DNA of 64,000 bases from Trujillonella humicola (GTDB lineage Bacteria; Actinomycetota; Actinomycetes; Mycobacteriales; Geodermatophilaceae), in contig NZ_JBJNRJ010000020.1 of NCBI RefSeq assembly GCF_046233715.1, forward strand, positions 9,847 to 73,846, written 5' to 3'. Position numbers and translations under genes: made by a program. Below are positions 31,249-39,157 of the stretch, one piece after another. Each line of letters opens with the position of its first letter. Position 1 is the first letter of the stretch. The notes under the pieces are model-generated. The model had not been told where the DNA came from, searched no databases, and saw only the letters and a list, made by a program, of their open reading frames with translations.

Positions 31249-32638
31249 GCCTGGCGGCCTCCTTCTTCACGGTCACCGGCTCGGCCAGCCGCTGCTCGTC
31301 CACGACCGCCTGCAACCGGTCGACGGTCTCCTCCAGGCCGGGGCCCAGGCGCCGGCCGGGGGTGAACGTCGCGGGCAGGTGCTTGAGGCCGTTGATCACG
31401 CCGACGGTGTCGTAGTGCACCGCCCCGCCGGGCTCGCAGACGAAGTCCGGCATCCGGTCGAGCACGGCCTTCAGCATCGTCTTGAACGTCGCGCGGGCCA
31501 CGTTGGAGCCGATGCACCGGTGCACGCCGAGACCGAAGCTGGCGTGCCGGTTGCCCTTGCGGTCCAGCTTGATCTCGTGCGGGTCCTCGAAGACCGTGGC
31601 GTCCCGGTTGGCCATCGCCCACGACAGCCAGAGCCGGTCGCCCTCCCTGAGCCGGACCCCGTGGATCTCCTCGTCCTTGGCCACGGTGCGGCCGTCGCCG
31701 GGAGCCGGGGTGTAGAAGCGCAGGAACTCCTCGGTGGCGCTGTCGCGCAGCTCCTCCCACTCGTCGATGAGCCGCTGGCGCTGGTCGGGGTGCTCGGACA
31801 GCCACTCCAGCGAGTGCGCCGTGAGCGCCGTGGTGGTGTCGAACCCGCCGCCGATGAGCAGCCCGACCGCGCCGAGCACCGCCATGTCGTCGGGGCTCTG
31901 GCCACCGATGTCGGCGTTGATCAGAGCGTTGACCAGCCCCGGCCGCGGGTTGGCGCGGATGTCGGCGATGTAGCCGAACGACCGCATCCCCATGACCTGC
32001 ATCTGCTGCAGGACGACCTCGTGCTCGGGGGTGTTCGGCTTGGTGTAGACCTGCGCGTGGATCGGCTCGACGTAGGTCATGTAGTCGTTCATCGGGAAGC
32101 CGAGCATCGCCATCGTCAGCACGGCCGGGACGATGTTGGCCAGGTCGTCGACGAAGTCGATCCGGCCGGTCTCGATCACCTCGTCCAGCGAGGCGCGGGT
32201 GAGCTCGTCGATCACCGGCTGCCAGCGGGCCACGGCCGCCGGCGACAGGTAGGGGTTGAGCGCGTTGCGGTAGTGCCGCTGCGCCGGCGGGTCCATGCCG
32301 AGGAACATCCCGCCGAGCCGGCCGGGCGGGCCGTAGGACATCTGGCGGCTCTCCAGCGGCGGGGGCGGGATGGAGATCCCGGTGTACCCGTTGCGCTCGC
32401 CGTGCGGGTCGTCGTCGTTGGACAGCACGTCGGCGCGGCGCGCGGTGTCGAACAGCTCCTGGTTGCCGGTCACGAACCAGTAGCCGCCGTGGGTGTCGTT
32501 CCAGGCGATCGGCTTGCTCGCGTGCAGCTCGTCGGAGAGCCGTTCGAACTCGGTCCGGTACTGGTCGCCGTGCCGGTCGAGCTCGATGCGCAGCGCGCTG
32601 CGCTGGTCTCCGGTGCGGACGGTGTCGTCGACGGTCAT
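31238..32638 (-). CDS. Cytochrome P450 (second of tandem pair)
   Basis: A 466-residue soluble bacterial P450. I-helix oxygen-binding LIGGGFDTTTALTAH, K-helix ExxR within TEEFLRFYTPAPGDGR, and the heme loop FGLGVHRCIGSNVARATF with Cys375. It begins with substrate-recognition features of terpene/steroid-type bacterial P450s (WNDTHGGYWFVTGNQELFDTARRAD), but the substrate is not predictable. ATG at 32638. It is about 80% similar at protein level by eye to the upstream P450, with near-identical DNA in the K-helix-to-heme region. Reductase partners could come from the monooxygenase operon upstream (inference). Confidence 0.93.
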   Translation of the reverse strand: MTVDDTVRTGDQRSALRIELDRHGDQYRTEFERLSDELHASKPIAWNDTHGGYWFVTGNQELFDTARRADVLSNDDDPHGERNGYTGISIPPPPLESRQMSYGPPGRLGGMFLGMDPPAQRHYRNALNPYLSPAAVARWQPVIDELTRASLDEVIETGRIDFVDDLANIVPAVLTMAMLGFPMNDYMTYVEPIHAQVYTKPNTPEHEVVLQQMQVMGMRSFGYIADIRANPRPGLVNALINADIGGQSPDDMAVLGAVGLLIGGGFDTTTALTAHSLEWLSEHPDQRQRLIDEWEELRDSATEEFLRFYTPAPGDGRTVAKDEEIHGVRLREGDRLWLSWAMANRDATVFEDPHEIKLDRKGNRHASFGLGVHRCIGSNVARATFKTMLKAVLDRMPDFVCEPGGAVHYDTVGVINGLKHLPATFTPGRRLGPGLEETVDRLQAVVDEQRLAEPVTVKKEAARLSG

Positions 32639-32713
32639 GCGGCTTCTCCCAGGTGGTCGGGCTGGTGGGCGGTGGGGTGGCCGCGGTCGCTCCGGGACGG
32701 CGGCCGGCGGAGC

Positions 32714-34114
32714 TCAGGACAGGCGGGCGACCTCGCGTCGGACGGTGACCGGCTCGGCGAGCCGCTGCTCGTCGACCACCGCCTGCAGCCGGGCGATGGT
32801 CTCGGCCAGGCCGGGGCCGAGGCGCTCGCCCGGCGTGAAGGTGGCCGGCAGGTGCTTCATGCCGTTGATCACGCCGACGGTGTCGTAGTGCACCGCGCCG
32901 GCCGGGTCGCAGACGAAGTCCGGCATCCGGTCCAGGACGGCCTTCAGCATCGTCTTGAACGTCGCGCGGGCCACGTTGGAGCCGATGCACCGGTGGATGC
33001 CGAGACCGAAGCTGGCGTGCCGGTTGCCCTTGCGGTCCAGCTTGATCTCGTGCGGGTCCTCGAACACCGTGGCGTCCCGGTTGGCCATCGCCCACGACAG
33101 CCACAGCCGCTCCCCCTCGCGGAACCGCGCCCCGTGGATCTCCGCGTCCTGGGTGACGGTGCGCCCGTCGCCAGGAGCCGGGGTGTAGAAGCGCAGGAAC
33201 TCCTCGGTGGCGCTGTCGCGCAACTCCTCCCACTCGGTGATCAGCCGCTGCCGCTGGTCGGGGTGCTCGCCCAGCCACTCCAGCGCGTGCGCCGTCAGCG
33301 CCGTCGTCGTGTCGAACCCGCCGCCGATGAGCAGCGACACGGCGCCGAAGACGTCGCTGTCCTCGGTCCGTCGCCCGGTGATCTCGGCGTTGATCAGGCC
33401 GTCGACCAGCCCGGGCCGGGGGGTGGCGCGGATGTCGGCGATGTACCCGTAGGTACGCACCGCCATCTGGATGCTCTGCTCGATCACCCGGTCCATCTCC
33501 GGGGTGTTCGGCTTGGTGTAGACGGCGGCGTGGGTGGGCTCGACGTAGATCTCGTAGTCGGCCATCGGGAAGCCGAGCATCGCCATGGTGAGGACGGCGG
33601 GGACGATGTTGGCCAGGTCGTCGACGACGTCGATCCGGCCGGTCTCGATCACCTCGTCGAGTGCGGCGCGGGTGATCTCGTCGAGCACCGGCTGCCACCG
33701 CGCCACCGCCGCCGGGGACAGGTAGGGGTTCAGCGCGTTGCGGTAGTGCCGCTGCACCGGGGGGTCCAGCAGCAGGAAGTTGCCGCCGAGCGAGCCGGGC
33801 GGACCGGCCATCGCCTTGGCCGACTCGGGGTTCATCGACGGGATGCTGATCCCCCGGTAGCCCCTGCGCTCGCCGTGCGGGTCGTTGTCGTTGGACAGCA
33901 GGTCGGCCCGGCGGGCGGTGTCGAACAGCTCCTGGTTGCCCGAGACGAACCAGTAGCCGCCGTCGGTGTCGTTCCACGCGATGGGCGCGGTGGCGTGCAG
34001 CTCGTCGGCCAGCCGCTCGAAGTCGGTGCGGTAGGCGTCGCCGTGCCGCTCCAGCCGGACGACCCCGGGTGCCCGCTCCTCGACCGGTGCTGCGCTCGCC
34101 TCGTCGACACTCAC
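32714..34114 (-). CDS. Cytochrome P450 (first of tandem pair)
   Basis: A 466-residue P450 with the same landmarks as its neighbour: LIGGGFDTTTALTAH, ExxR in TEEFLRFY, and FGLGIHRCIGSNV with Cys376. GTG at 34114 follows GGGAGAGGGG. Differences concentrate in the N-terminus and the F/G-loop region (for example SIPSMNPESAKAMAG against SIPPPPLESRQMSYG), where P450 substrate specificity is set. So the pair probably acts on different substrates or positions. Separated from the second P450 by 75 bases and preceded by an AT-richer region with an inverted repeat, which suggests its own promoter. Confidence 0.93.
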   Translation of the reverse strand: MSVDEASAAPVEERAPGVVRLERHGDAYRTDFERLADELHATAPIAWNDTDGGYWFVSGNQELFDTARRADLLSNDNDPHGERRGYRGISIPSMNPESAKAMAGPPGSLGGNFLLLDPPVQRHYRNALNPYLSPAAVARWQPVLDEITRAALDEVIETGRIDVVDDLANIVPAVLTMAMLGFPMADYEIYVEPTHAAVYTKPNTPEMDRVIEQSIQMAVRTYGYIADIRATPRPGLVDGLINAEITGRRTEDSDVFGAVSLLIGGGFDTTTALTAHALEWLGEHPDQRQRLITEWEELRDSATEEFLRFYTPAPGDGRTVTQDAEIHGARFREGERLWLSWAMANRDATVFEDPHEIKLDRKGNRHASFGLGIHRCIGSNVARATFKTMLKAVLDRMPDFVCDPAGAVHYDTVGVINGMKHLPATFTPGERLGPGLAETIARLQAVVDEQRLAEPVTVRREVARLS

Positions 34115-34158
34115 GGCTGCCCCTCTCCCCTGCGGACCCGGCGCCGAGGAGCACGGAC

Positions 34159-34178
34159 CCGTCACCGTCCCGTGACGG
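34159..34178. promoter_or_regulatory. Inverted repeat upstream of the P450 pair
   Basis: CCGTCAC-cgtccc-GTGACGG, 7-bp perfect arms. It lies in the 179-base space between the DUF3445 gene and the first P450, next to an unusually AT-rich stretch (34190-34225), consistent with an operator near a promoter. Confidence 0.4.
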
Positions 34179-34293
34179 CGTTCACAGTTCGAAGAAAGAG
34201 TATCGATCGAATCGTTGCGAGCAAAGCCTTGGTCCGTGTTCCCACCGGCGGGTCGGCGCAGCCGCCCGCGGCCGGGCCCGGGAGGAGGCCCCG

Positions 34294-35319
34294 TCAGCGA
34301 GCTCGTCGCGGCGGACCGGCGTGGCCGGGGACCGCTCCGGGCACGGTGCCGTCCCGCAGCCACGCGACGGCCGGCCCGCGGAGGCGGGTCAGCCCCTTGT
34401 AGTCGGCCATGTCGTCGGGCAGCTCGGCCAGCACCGCCGCGAGCCGACGCCGCCACTCCGGCACCGCGGCCAGCTCCCGCAGCGACAGCAGGTACGTGCG
34501 GACGAGGAAGCAGATCGCGTTCGAGACGCCGAGCCGGATCAGGTGCTGGACCTCGACGCGCAGGTGCAGCCGGTCGGGCAGCGCGGGATCACCGACGACC
34601 GCCGCCCGGGCCGGGCCCCACGCCGGACGGCTCTCGGTGGCGGTGTCCAGCCGGCGGTCGACGGTCACCGACCAGTTGGTGCGCCGGTACTCCTGGCCGG
34701 GGTGCAGGCGCAGGAGGAACTGCTCCGCCCGCTGGACGACCCCGGTCTCGTGCACCCGCGGCACCGGCCCGTGCACCTCGAGGAACCGCATGCCGACGTC
34801 GAAGCCCACCGACCAGTCCGCGGCGAAGGTGACCAGGCCGGCGTCGGCCCACAGCGACCCCTCGCGCTGGTCGAGCAGGACGACGTCCTCCTGGACCTGG
34901 CTGCCGAGCAGGGCCAGCGGGCCGCCGGGCAGGGAGTCCTCGTCACCGACGGTGAAGGACGTCGACGTGCCGGTCAGCTCGTTGCGCCAGCTCCACCGAT
35001 CGCCGTCGACCCGCAGCGCGGTGGCGCCGGGCAGGGTGGCCGCCAGCTCCGGCAGCAGGGTGGTCAGCGCGTCCCAGGCGGCCACCCGCATGTGCGGTAG
35101 CTGCTGGCAGCGGGCGGGGTCGGCGGCCAGGATCTCCCGGCGCAGCGCGAGCTCGGCCGCGTACCCGGCGTCGACGTCGAGGAGCCCGGCGCCCCAGGTG
35201 CCCGCTGCCGTCCGCACGGGCCGGCGGGCCGGCTCGACGTCCGTGGAGTACCGGTAGCTGTCGGTGGCGAACGGGAAGGGGAAGCGGGCGGTCCGCTCCG
35301 GCGGGTGGACGGCGGTCAC
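34294..35319 (-). CDS. DUF3445 heme-dependent oxidative N-demethylase subunit (DmmC-like)
   Basis: A 341-residue DUF3445 protein, the heme-binding catalytic subunit of dimethylamine monooxygenase-type enzymes that oxidatively demethylate secondary amines. Family landmarks: RFPFPFATDSYRYSTD, QEDVVLLDQREG, VHGPVPRVHETGVVQRAEQFLLRLHPGQEYRRTNW and LRVEVQHLIRLGVSNAICFLVRTYL. GTG at 35319 overlaps the reductase stop as GTGA. Last gene of dmmA-dmmB-dmmC-like order on the minus strand. The true amine substrate is inferred from the family. Confidence 0.87.
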   Translation of the reverse strand: MTAVHPPERTARFPFPFATDSYRYSTDVEPARRPVRTAAGTWGAGLLDVDAGYAAELALRREILAADPARCQQLPHMRVAAWDALTTLLPELAATLPGATALRVDGDRWSWRNELTGTSTSFTVGDEDSLPGGPLALLGSQVQEDVVLLDQREGSLWADAGLVTFAADWSVGFDVGMRFLEVHGPVPRVHETGVVQRAEQFLLRLHPGQEYRRTNWSVTVDRRLDTATESRPAWGPARAAVVGDPALPDRLHLRVEVQHLIRLGVSNAICFLVRTYLLSLRELAAVPEWRRRLAAVLAELPDDMADYKGLTRLRGPAVAWLRDGTVPGAVPGHAGPPRRAR

Positions 35320-36287
35320 AGGTCCAGCTCCAGCTCGTCGTCGGCGCACCGGGAGACGCAGGCCATGAGCACGTCGCCGGCCGCCCGCTCGGGCTCGGTC
35401 AGGTAGAGGTCGCGGTGCAGCGGCCGGCCGGCGGCGACCCGGACGCGGCACCGCCCGCAGACGCCCTGCCGGCACAGGCTGGGGACGGCGACGCCGGCGT
35501 CCTCCAGAGCCGTGAGCAGGCTGGTACCGGCCGGTACCGGCACCCGCGTGCCGCGGCGGGCGAGGCGGGCGGTGAAGGGAGCCCCCGGGTCGAGGTCGGC
35601 GGCCGAGAAGCGCTCGGCGTGCACCCGCACGTCGGGCCAGCCCAGCTCCGCCGCGGTCTCCTCGACGAAGGCGATGAGCGGCGCGGGCCCGCAGACGAAC
35701 ACGTGCGTGCCGAGCGGCCGGTCGGCCAGCACGGCCGCGACCCGGCCCAGCAGGCCGGGCGTGCTCTCGTGCACCTGCAGGCGGTCGCCGCACAGCGCCC
35801 GCAGCTCGTCGCGGTGGGCACCGGCGCCGGGGCGGTGACCGTAGAGCAGCTCGAAGGACCTGCCCCACCGCACCGCCGCACGCGCGTGCGACAGCATCGG
35901 CGTGACGCCGATCCCGCCGGCCACCAGCACGGAGTGACGGGCCGTGGACACCGGCGGGAAGGCGCTGCGCGGGCCGGTGGCGGCGAGCCGGTCGCCGGGC
36001 CGGAGGCGGTGCACGGACGCCGATCCGCCTGCCCCACCGGGGCGCAGCAGCACCGAGATCCGGCACTGCGGCGCGGGCGAGCCGTCGCCGGTGAGCGAGT
36101 AGGCGTTGCGCCGCCCGCCGCAGTCGAGCACCAGGTGGCTGCCGGGCGCGTAGCCGGGCATCGGGCCGCCGTCCGCTCGGCGGAGGGTCAGCGTGCGGAT
36201 CCCCGGCGCGGCGTCCGCGGTCGCGACCACCTCCAGCAGGAGGTCGCCCCGCTCCGGCCGCGCGGACGCGGGGAGCGGGGCCGTCAC
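35316..36287 (-). CDS. Flavin/2Fe-2S reductase subunit of the monooxygenase (DmmB-like)
   Basis: A 323-residue phthalate-dioxygenase-reductase-type protein: FAD/FMN domain (YAPGSHLVLDCGGRRNAYSLTG), NAD(P) domain (LVAGGIGVTPMLSHARAA, HVFVCGPAPLI) and C-terminal plant-type ferredoxin with CRQGVCGRC...C (Cys-x4-Cys-x2-Cys, then Cys in LMACVSRC). It passes electrons from NAD(P)H to the DUF3445 heme subunit and might also serve the P450s. GTG at 36287 and its stop both overlap neighbours by four bases, showing tight coupling. Confidence 0.92.
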   Translation of the reverse strand: MTAPLPASARPERGDLLLEVVATADAAPGIRTLTLRRADGGPMPGYAPGSHLVLDCGGRRNAYSLTGDGSPAPQCRISVLLRPGGAGGSASVHRLRPGDRLAATGPRSAFPPVSTARHSVLVAGGIGVTPMLSHARAAVRWGRSFELLYGHRPGAGAHRDELRALCGDRLQVHESTPGLLGRVAAVLADRPLGTHVFVCGPAPLIAFVEETAAELGWPDVRVHAERFSAADLDPGAPFTARLARRGTRVPVPAGTSLLTALEDAGVAVPSLCRQGVCGRCRVRVAAGRPLHRDLYLTEPERAAGDVLMACVSRCADDELELDL

Positions 36288-36766
36288 GCGGTCCCCGGCG
36301 CGTCGGCCACGGAGCCGAGGTAGGCCGCGCGGTGCCGGGAGAGGTGCGCGGAGACGTGCAGCCGCGTGCCGCAGCCCCGGCAGCGGGTCTCGCTCGGCCC
36401 TGGCTGCCCGGTCTCGGTCGTGCTGCCGCAGTGGGCGCACCACACCCGCCGGCGCCGGGTCGAGGTGGCGGCGGCGCGGATCTCCGCGTCCACCGCACCG
36501 AGCCGGGTGGCCACGGCCCGGGCGGCGAGGACGTCGGCCTCGGGCCCGGCCAGCGCCAGGCGCCAGCCCACCCGGGCGCCGGCCACCTCGGCCGCGAGGA
36601 GGTCGAGGGTGGCGTCGTCGGCCCGGTCGGCCGTGTGCACCCACACGGGGGTCCCCGCCGACGCGGCCGACCGCCACGCCGTCACGACCGACGCGCCGCG
36701 GTCCCCGAAGCCGAGCAGCGCCAGCCATCGCGCCGCGCGGTCGAGGTCCGGGACCTCCCGCACCAT
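36284..36766 (-). CDS. Dimethylamine monooxygenase subunit DmmA-like protein
   Basis: A 160-residue protein with a mixed alpha/beta N-terminal part (DRAARWLALLGFGDRGASVVTAW...) and a C-terminal zinc ribbon, WCAHCGSTTETGQPGPSETRCRGCG split as CxxC...CxxC, followed by LHVSAHLSRHRAAYLG. This C-terminal pattern and its position before reductase and DUF3445 genes identify it as the small subunit of a heme-dependent N-demethylase. ATG at 36766 has GGGAGG upstream. First gene of the operon. Confidence 0.82.
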   Translation of the reverse strand: MVREVPDLDRAARWLALLGFGDRGASVVTAWRSAASAGTPVWVHTADRADDATLDLLAAEVAGARVGWRLALAGPEADVLAARAVATRLGAVDAEIRAAATSTRRRRVWCAHCGSTTETGQPGPSETRCRGCGTRLHVSAHLSRHRAAYLGSVADAPGTA

Positions 36767-36913
36767 CCGGTCCTCCCGTCGTCCACCGCAGGTGGTGCCG
36801 CACGCCCGGGACGGCGGACACCCGTGCGGGTCACCCGCCCGTCACGGTCCCACGGCGCGGGCGTGCAGCGGGTGGTGGCAGGCTGTGCCCACGGCCGACG
36901 GAGAGGGGGCGGT

Positions 36914-37342
36914 GTGGACATCGCGTTCACGGTGACCCTGCCGGTCGACACCGACAGCGTGCCGTTCGTCCGGGGGATGTGCCGCCAGGCGCTCGAGCAC
37001 CTGGGCATCGCGCGGTCGGTCATCGACGAGATCACCCTCGCGCTGACCGAAGCGTGCGCGAACGTCGTCCAGCACAGCGGCGGCCACGCCCGCTACGAGG
37101 TGGGCGTCTCGATCGACGACCGGCGCTGCCGCATCACGGTGTGGGACGACGGCGAGGGCCTGGACCCTTCCGCGGCGCCGGCGACGCAGAACGGGCGCGA
37201 CCGCGCCGACGGCGGGACCGGACTGCTGCTCATGCAGGCGCTGGTCGACCGGCTGGACTTCCGGCACGACCGCGACGGCCGGCACCGGGTGACGCTGGAG
37301 AAGCAGCTGTCCAGCCGCCCCTCCCTGCGCCTGCTCGACTGA
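36914..37342 (+). CDS. RsbW-like serine kinase / ATP-binding anti-sigma factor
   Basis: A 142-residue GHKL ATPase: N box EITLALTEACANVVQHSG, G1 WDDGEGLDP, G2 GGTGLLLMQALVDRLDF. Such proteins phosphorylate STAS antagonists and sequester stress sigma factors. No sigma factor or STAS gene is adjacent, but a STAS-phosphatase pair lies 6.4 kb to the left, making it a candidate partner (inference). GTG at 36914 follows GAGAGGGG. It is divergent from the monooxygenase operon. Confidence 0.9.
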   Translation: MDIAFTVTLPVDTDSVPFVRGMCRQALEHLGIARSVIDEITLALTEACANVVQHSGGHARYEVGVSIDDRRCRITVWDDGEGLDPSAAPATQNGRDRADGGTGLLLMQALVDRLDFRHDRDGRHRVTLEKQLSSRPSLRLLD

Positions 37343-37357
37343 AATCGCGCTCGCGGG

Positions 37358-37564
37358 TCAGCGGAGGACCAGCGAACCCCGCGCGTCGGCCTCGAGCAGC
37401 GCGGCCAGCCGGGCGGCGCGGGCAGCGGCGTCCCGGGCGGCCGGGTCGGAGCCGTCGGCGCGCCGGCACAGCAGGGTCAGCTGGTGGGCGGTGACGAGCC
37501 GCCACGACCGGCGGCGGCGCTCGGTGCCCTCGACGGCCGACGCCGTCCCGTCCGTTCTCTGCAC
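37358..37564 (-). CDS. 68-residue basic hypothetical protein
   Basis: MQRTDGTASAVEGTERRRRSWRLVTAHQLTLLCRRADGSD... is basic in the middle and helical, alanine-rich at the end (ARDAAARAARLAALLEADA). No motif recognised. GTG at 37564 follows GAGGAGG with good spacing, which supports a real gene. A perfect 18-bp palindrome lies 62 bases upstream. Converges with the RsbW-like gene. Confidence 0.55.
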   Translation of the reverse strand: MQRTDGTASAVEGTERRRRSWRLVTAHQLTLLCRRADGSDPAARDAAARAARLAALLEADARGSLVLR

Positions 37565-37625
37565 GCCGTCCTCCTCGGGCCACCGGGGGCGGATCCTGCC
37601 CCTCGGCGGGTCGTACGATAGATCA

Positions 37626-37643
37626 GGACCTTTCGAAAGGTCC
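37626..37643. promoter_or_regulatory. Perfect 18-bp palindrome, candidate operator
   Basis: GGACCTTTCGAAAGGTCC is fully self-complementary and AT-rich in its centre for this genome. It lies upstream of the 68-residue gene in a stretch reading TACGATAGATCA, which could be promoter DNA. Confidence 0.45.
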
Positions 37644-37671
37644 AGCCCGGTCGCCATCGCGGCCTCGGCGG

Positions 37672-37863
37672 TCAGCCGGCCGGCCGGACGCGGGGCAGGC
37701 CGAGTCGCCGCTCGGCGACGATCTCCCGCTGCACCTCGCTGGTGCCGCCGTGGGTGGTGCTGACCGGCGCCTTGCGGAACGCCCACTCGACCGCCCCGTG
37801 CAGCGGGCCGGCGTCGCCGCGCGGCAGTGCCCGCTCCCCCAGCAGGTCGGCCAGCGCGTCGGC
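37672..37863 (-). pseudogene. C-terminal fragment of an acyl-CoA dehydrogenase
   Basis: About 63 residues in one frame: LPRGDAGPLHGAVEWAFRKAPVSTTHGGTSEVQREIVAERRLGLPR, then a stop at 37672. HGGTSEVQREIVAERRLGLPR is the hallmark C-terminus of actinobacterial acyl-CoA dehydrogenases. The gene upstream of this point is missing; the sequence instead abuts a plus-strand fragment of the same family, so this is a truncated remnant. Confidence 0.8.
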
Positions 37864-37865
37864 CC

Positions 37866-38030
37866 TGGGCGACGGCCCACCTGCTGGCCGGGTCGGCGCC
37901 GGGGCGGGAGCTGCTCGGCGCGGTCGACGCGGGCTCGGTCGTGCCGGCGCTCGCGCTGCGGCCGCTGGTCGACGGGTCGGCCGGCCCGGTCACGCTCGGC
38001 CTCCGCCCGGCACGTTGCCGGCGTTCTGCC
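37866..38030 (+). pseudogene. Internal acyl-CoA dehydrogenase fragment, opposite strand
   Basis: About 50 residues: WATAHLLAGSAPGRELLGAV, DAGSVVPALALRPLVDG, SAGPVTLG. This matches the mid-N-terminal part of short acyl-CoA dehydrogenases, where the G-x-LVxALAL strand occurs. It has no start and runs into a palindromic repeat. Its junction with the minus-strand fragment suggests an inversion or recombination. The assignment is by eye. Confidence 0.5.
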
Positions 38031-38065
38031 GGCGTTGCGGGTGCTGCACCACCCGCAATGCCCGG
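38029..38065. repeat. Palindromic hairpin repeat, GTTGCGGGT core (second copy)
   Basis: CCGGCGTTGCGGGT (38029-38042) pairs with ACCCGCAATGCCCGG (38051-38065), loop GCTGCACC. Core GTTGCGGGTGCTGC is identical to the copy at 1972-2010. Sits at the end of the broken acyl-CoA dehydrogenase fragment. Confidence 0.65.
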
Positions 38066-38247
38066 GAAGGGCCCGCAAGGAGGAGGCCGGCCCGCCCCGC
38101 GGGGCGCGGTGCCGACCGGTACCCGGCCGGTGAGCCAGCACGGCGGAGGCGGGCCGGGAAAGGGGCCCCGTGGCTCTAGGGTGTGCGCCGCGTCACGACC
38201 GGCGGCAGCGCGGCCGCCGGCACGCCCGTCCACGAGGAGGACGTCGA

Positions 38248-39156
38248 GTGGAGCGATTCTGCGAGGGCCGGGTGGCCGTCGTGACCGGAGCGGGTCGCGG
38301 CCTCGGCCGGTCGCACGCGCTGGAGCTGGCCCGGCGCGGCGCCCGGGTGGTCGTCGACGACCTGGGCGGCGGCCCGGACGGCACCGGCGCCGACCCGGCC
38401 GTGGCCGAGGCGGTCGCCGCCGAGATCCGGGCCGCCGGCGGCGAGGCCGTGGCCGGCGGGCACGACGTCGCGGACTCCGACGGGGCCCGCGATCTGGTGC
38501 AGCTGGCCCTCGACGCGTTCGGCCGCCTCGACGTCCTGGTGTGCAACGCCGGCGTCCTGCGCGACCGCACCCTGGCCGGGATGAGCGACGAGGACTGGGA
38601 CACCGTCGTCCGGGTGCACCTGCGCGGCACCTTCGCGCCGTCCCGGGCGGCCGCCGCGCACTGGCGGGACCGGGCGAAGGCCACCGGAGCCGGCGTCGAC
38701 GGCCGGCTGATCTGCACCACGTCGCCGGTGGGGCTGTACGGCAACTTCGGGCAGACCAACTACATCGCCGCCAAGGGCGGGATCGCCTCGTTCACCCTCG
38801 GCGCCGCGCAGGAGCTGGCCCGCTACGGCGTCACGGTCAACACCATCGCGCCCACGGCCGCCACCCGGCTGACCGCGGGCCTCATGTCCGACGACGTGGC
38901 CGCGCAGTTCGACCCCGCCTTCGTCTCCCCGCTCGTGTCCTGGCTGGCCGGGCCGGGCGGTGCCTCGGTGACCGGCCGGGTGTTCGACCTCCGCGGCAAC
39001 CGGCTGGCGCTGGTCGAGTCGTGGCGGATCGGCGCCGAGGTGCTGCGCGACGAGCCCTGGGACGCCGCGGAGCTGGACGACGTGGTGGCCGGGTTGGTCG
39101 GCAAGGCCGCGCCCAACCCCGACCTCAGCGGCTACGTGCAGCCGGGAGCGAACTGA
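38248..39156 (+). CDS. SDR dehydrogenase, MFE-2 type 3-hydroxyacyl-CoA dehydrogenase
   Basis: A 302-residue classical SDR of the group related to the dehydrogenase domain of peroxisomal multifunctional enzyme type 2. VVTGAGRGLGRSHALELARRG is the cofactor motif; NAG at LVCNAGVLRD; Ser in CTTSPVGLYG and YIAAK give the catalytic Ser-Tyr-Lys. GTG at 38248 has GAGGAGG upstream. One base separates its stop from the MaoC gene start, so they form an operon for hydration and oxidation of enoyl-CoA (fatty acid or sterol side-chain breakdown). Confidence 0.92.
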   Translation: MERFCEGRVAVVTGAGRGLGRSHALELARRGARVVVDDLGGGPDGTGADPAVAEAVAAEIRAAGGEAVAGGHDVADSDGARDLVQLALDAFGRLDVLVCNAGVLRDRTLAGMSDEDWDTVVRVHLRGTFAPSRAAAAHWRDRAKATGAGVDGRLICTTSPVGLYGNFGQTNYIAAKGGIASFTLGAAQELARYGVTVNTIAPTAATRLTAGLMSDDVAAQFDPAFVSPLVSWLAGPGGASVTGRVFDLRGNRLALVESWRIGAEVLRDEPWDAAELDDVVAGLVGKAAPNPDLSGYVQPGAN

Positions 39157-39157
39157 G

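Noticed and set aside
31379..34402. A 1007-codon plus-strand open frame opposite the P450 pair
   Set aside because: It is the reverse-strand shadow of two clear P450 genes and repeats because the genes are duplicates; no domain is visible.
36914..37342. RsbW-like kinase as the proven partner of the STAS/phytochrome pair
   Set aside because: It is 6.4 kb away, on the other strand, with unrelated operons between; kept only as a hypothesis.
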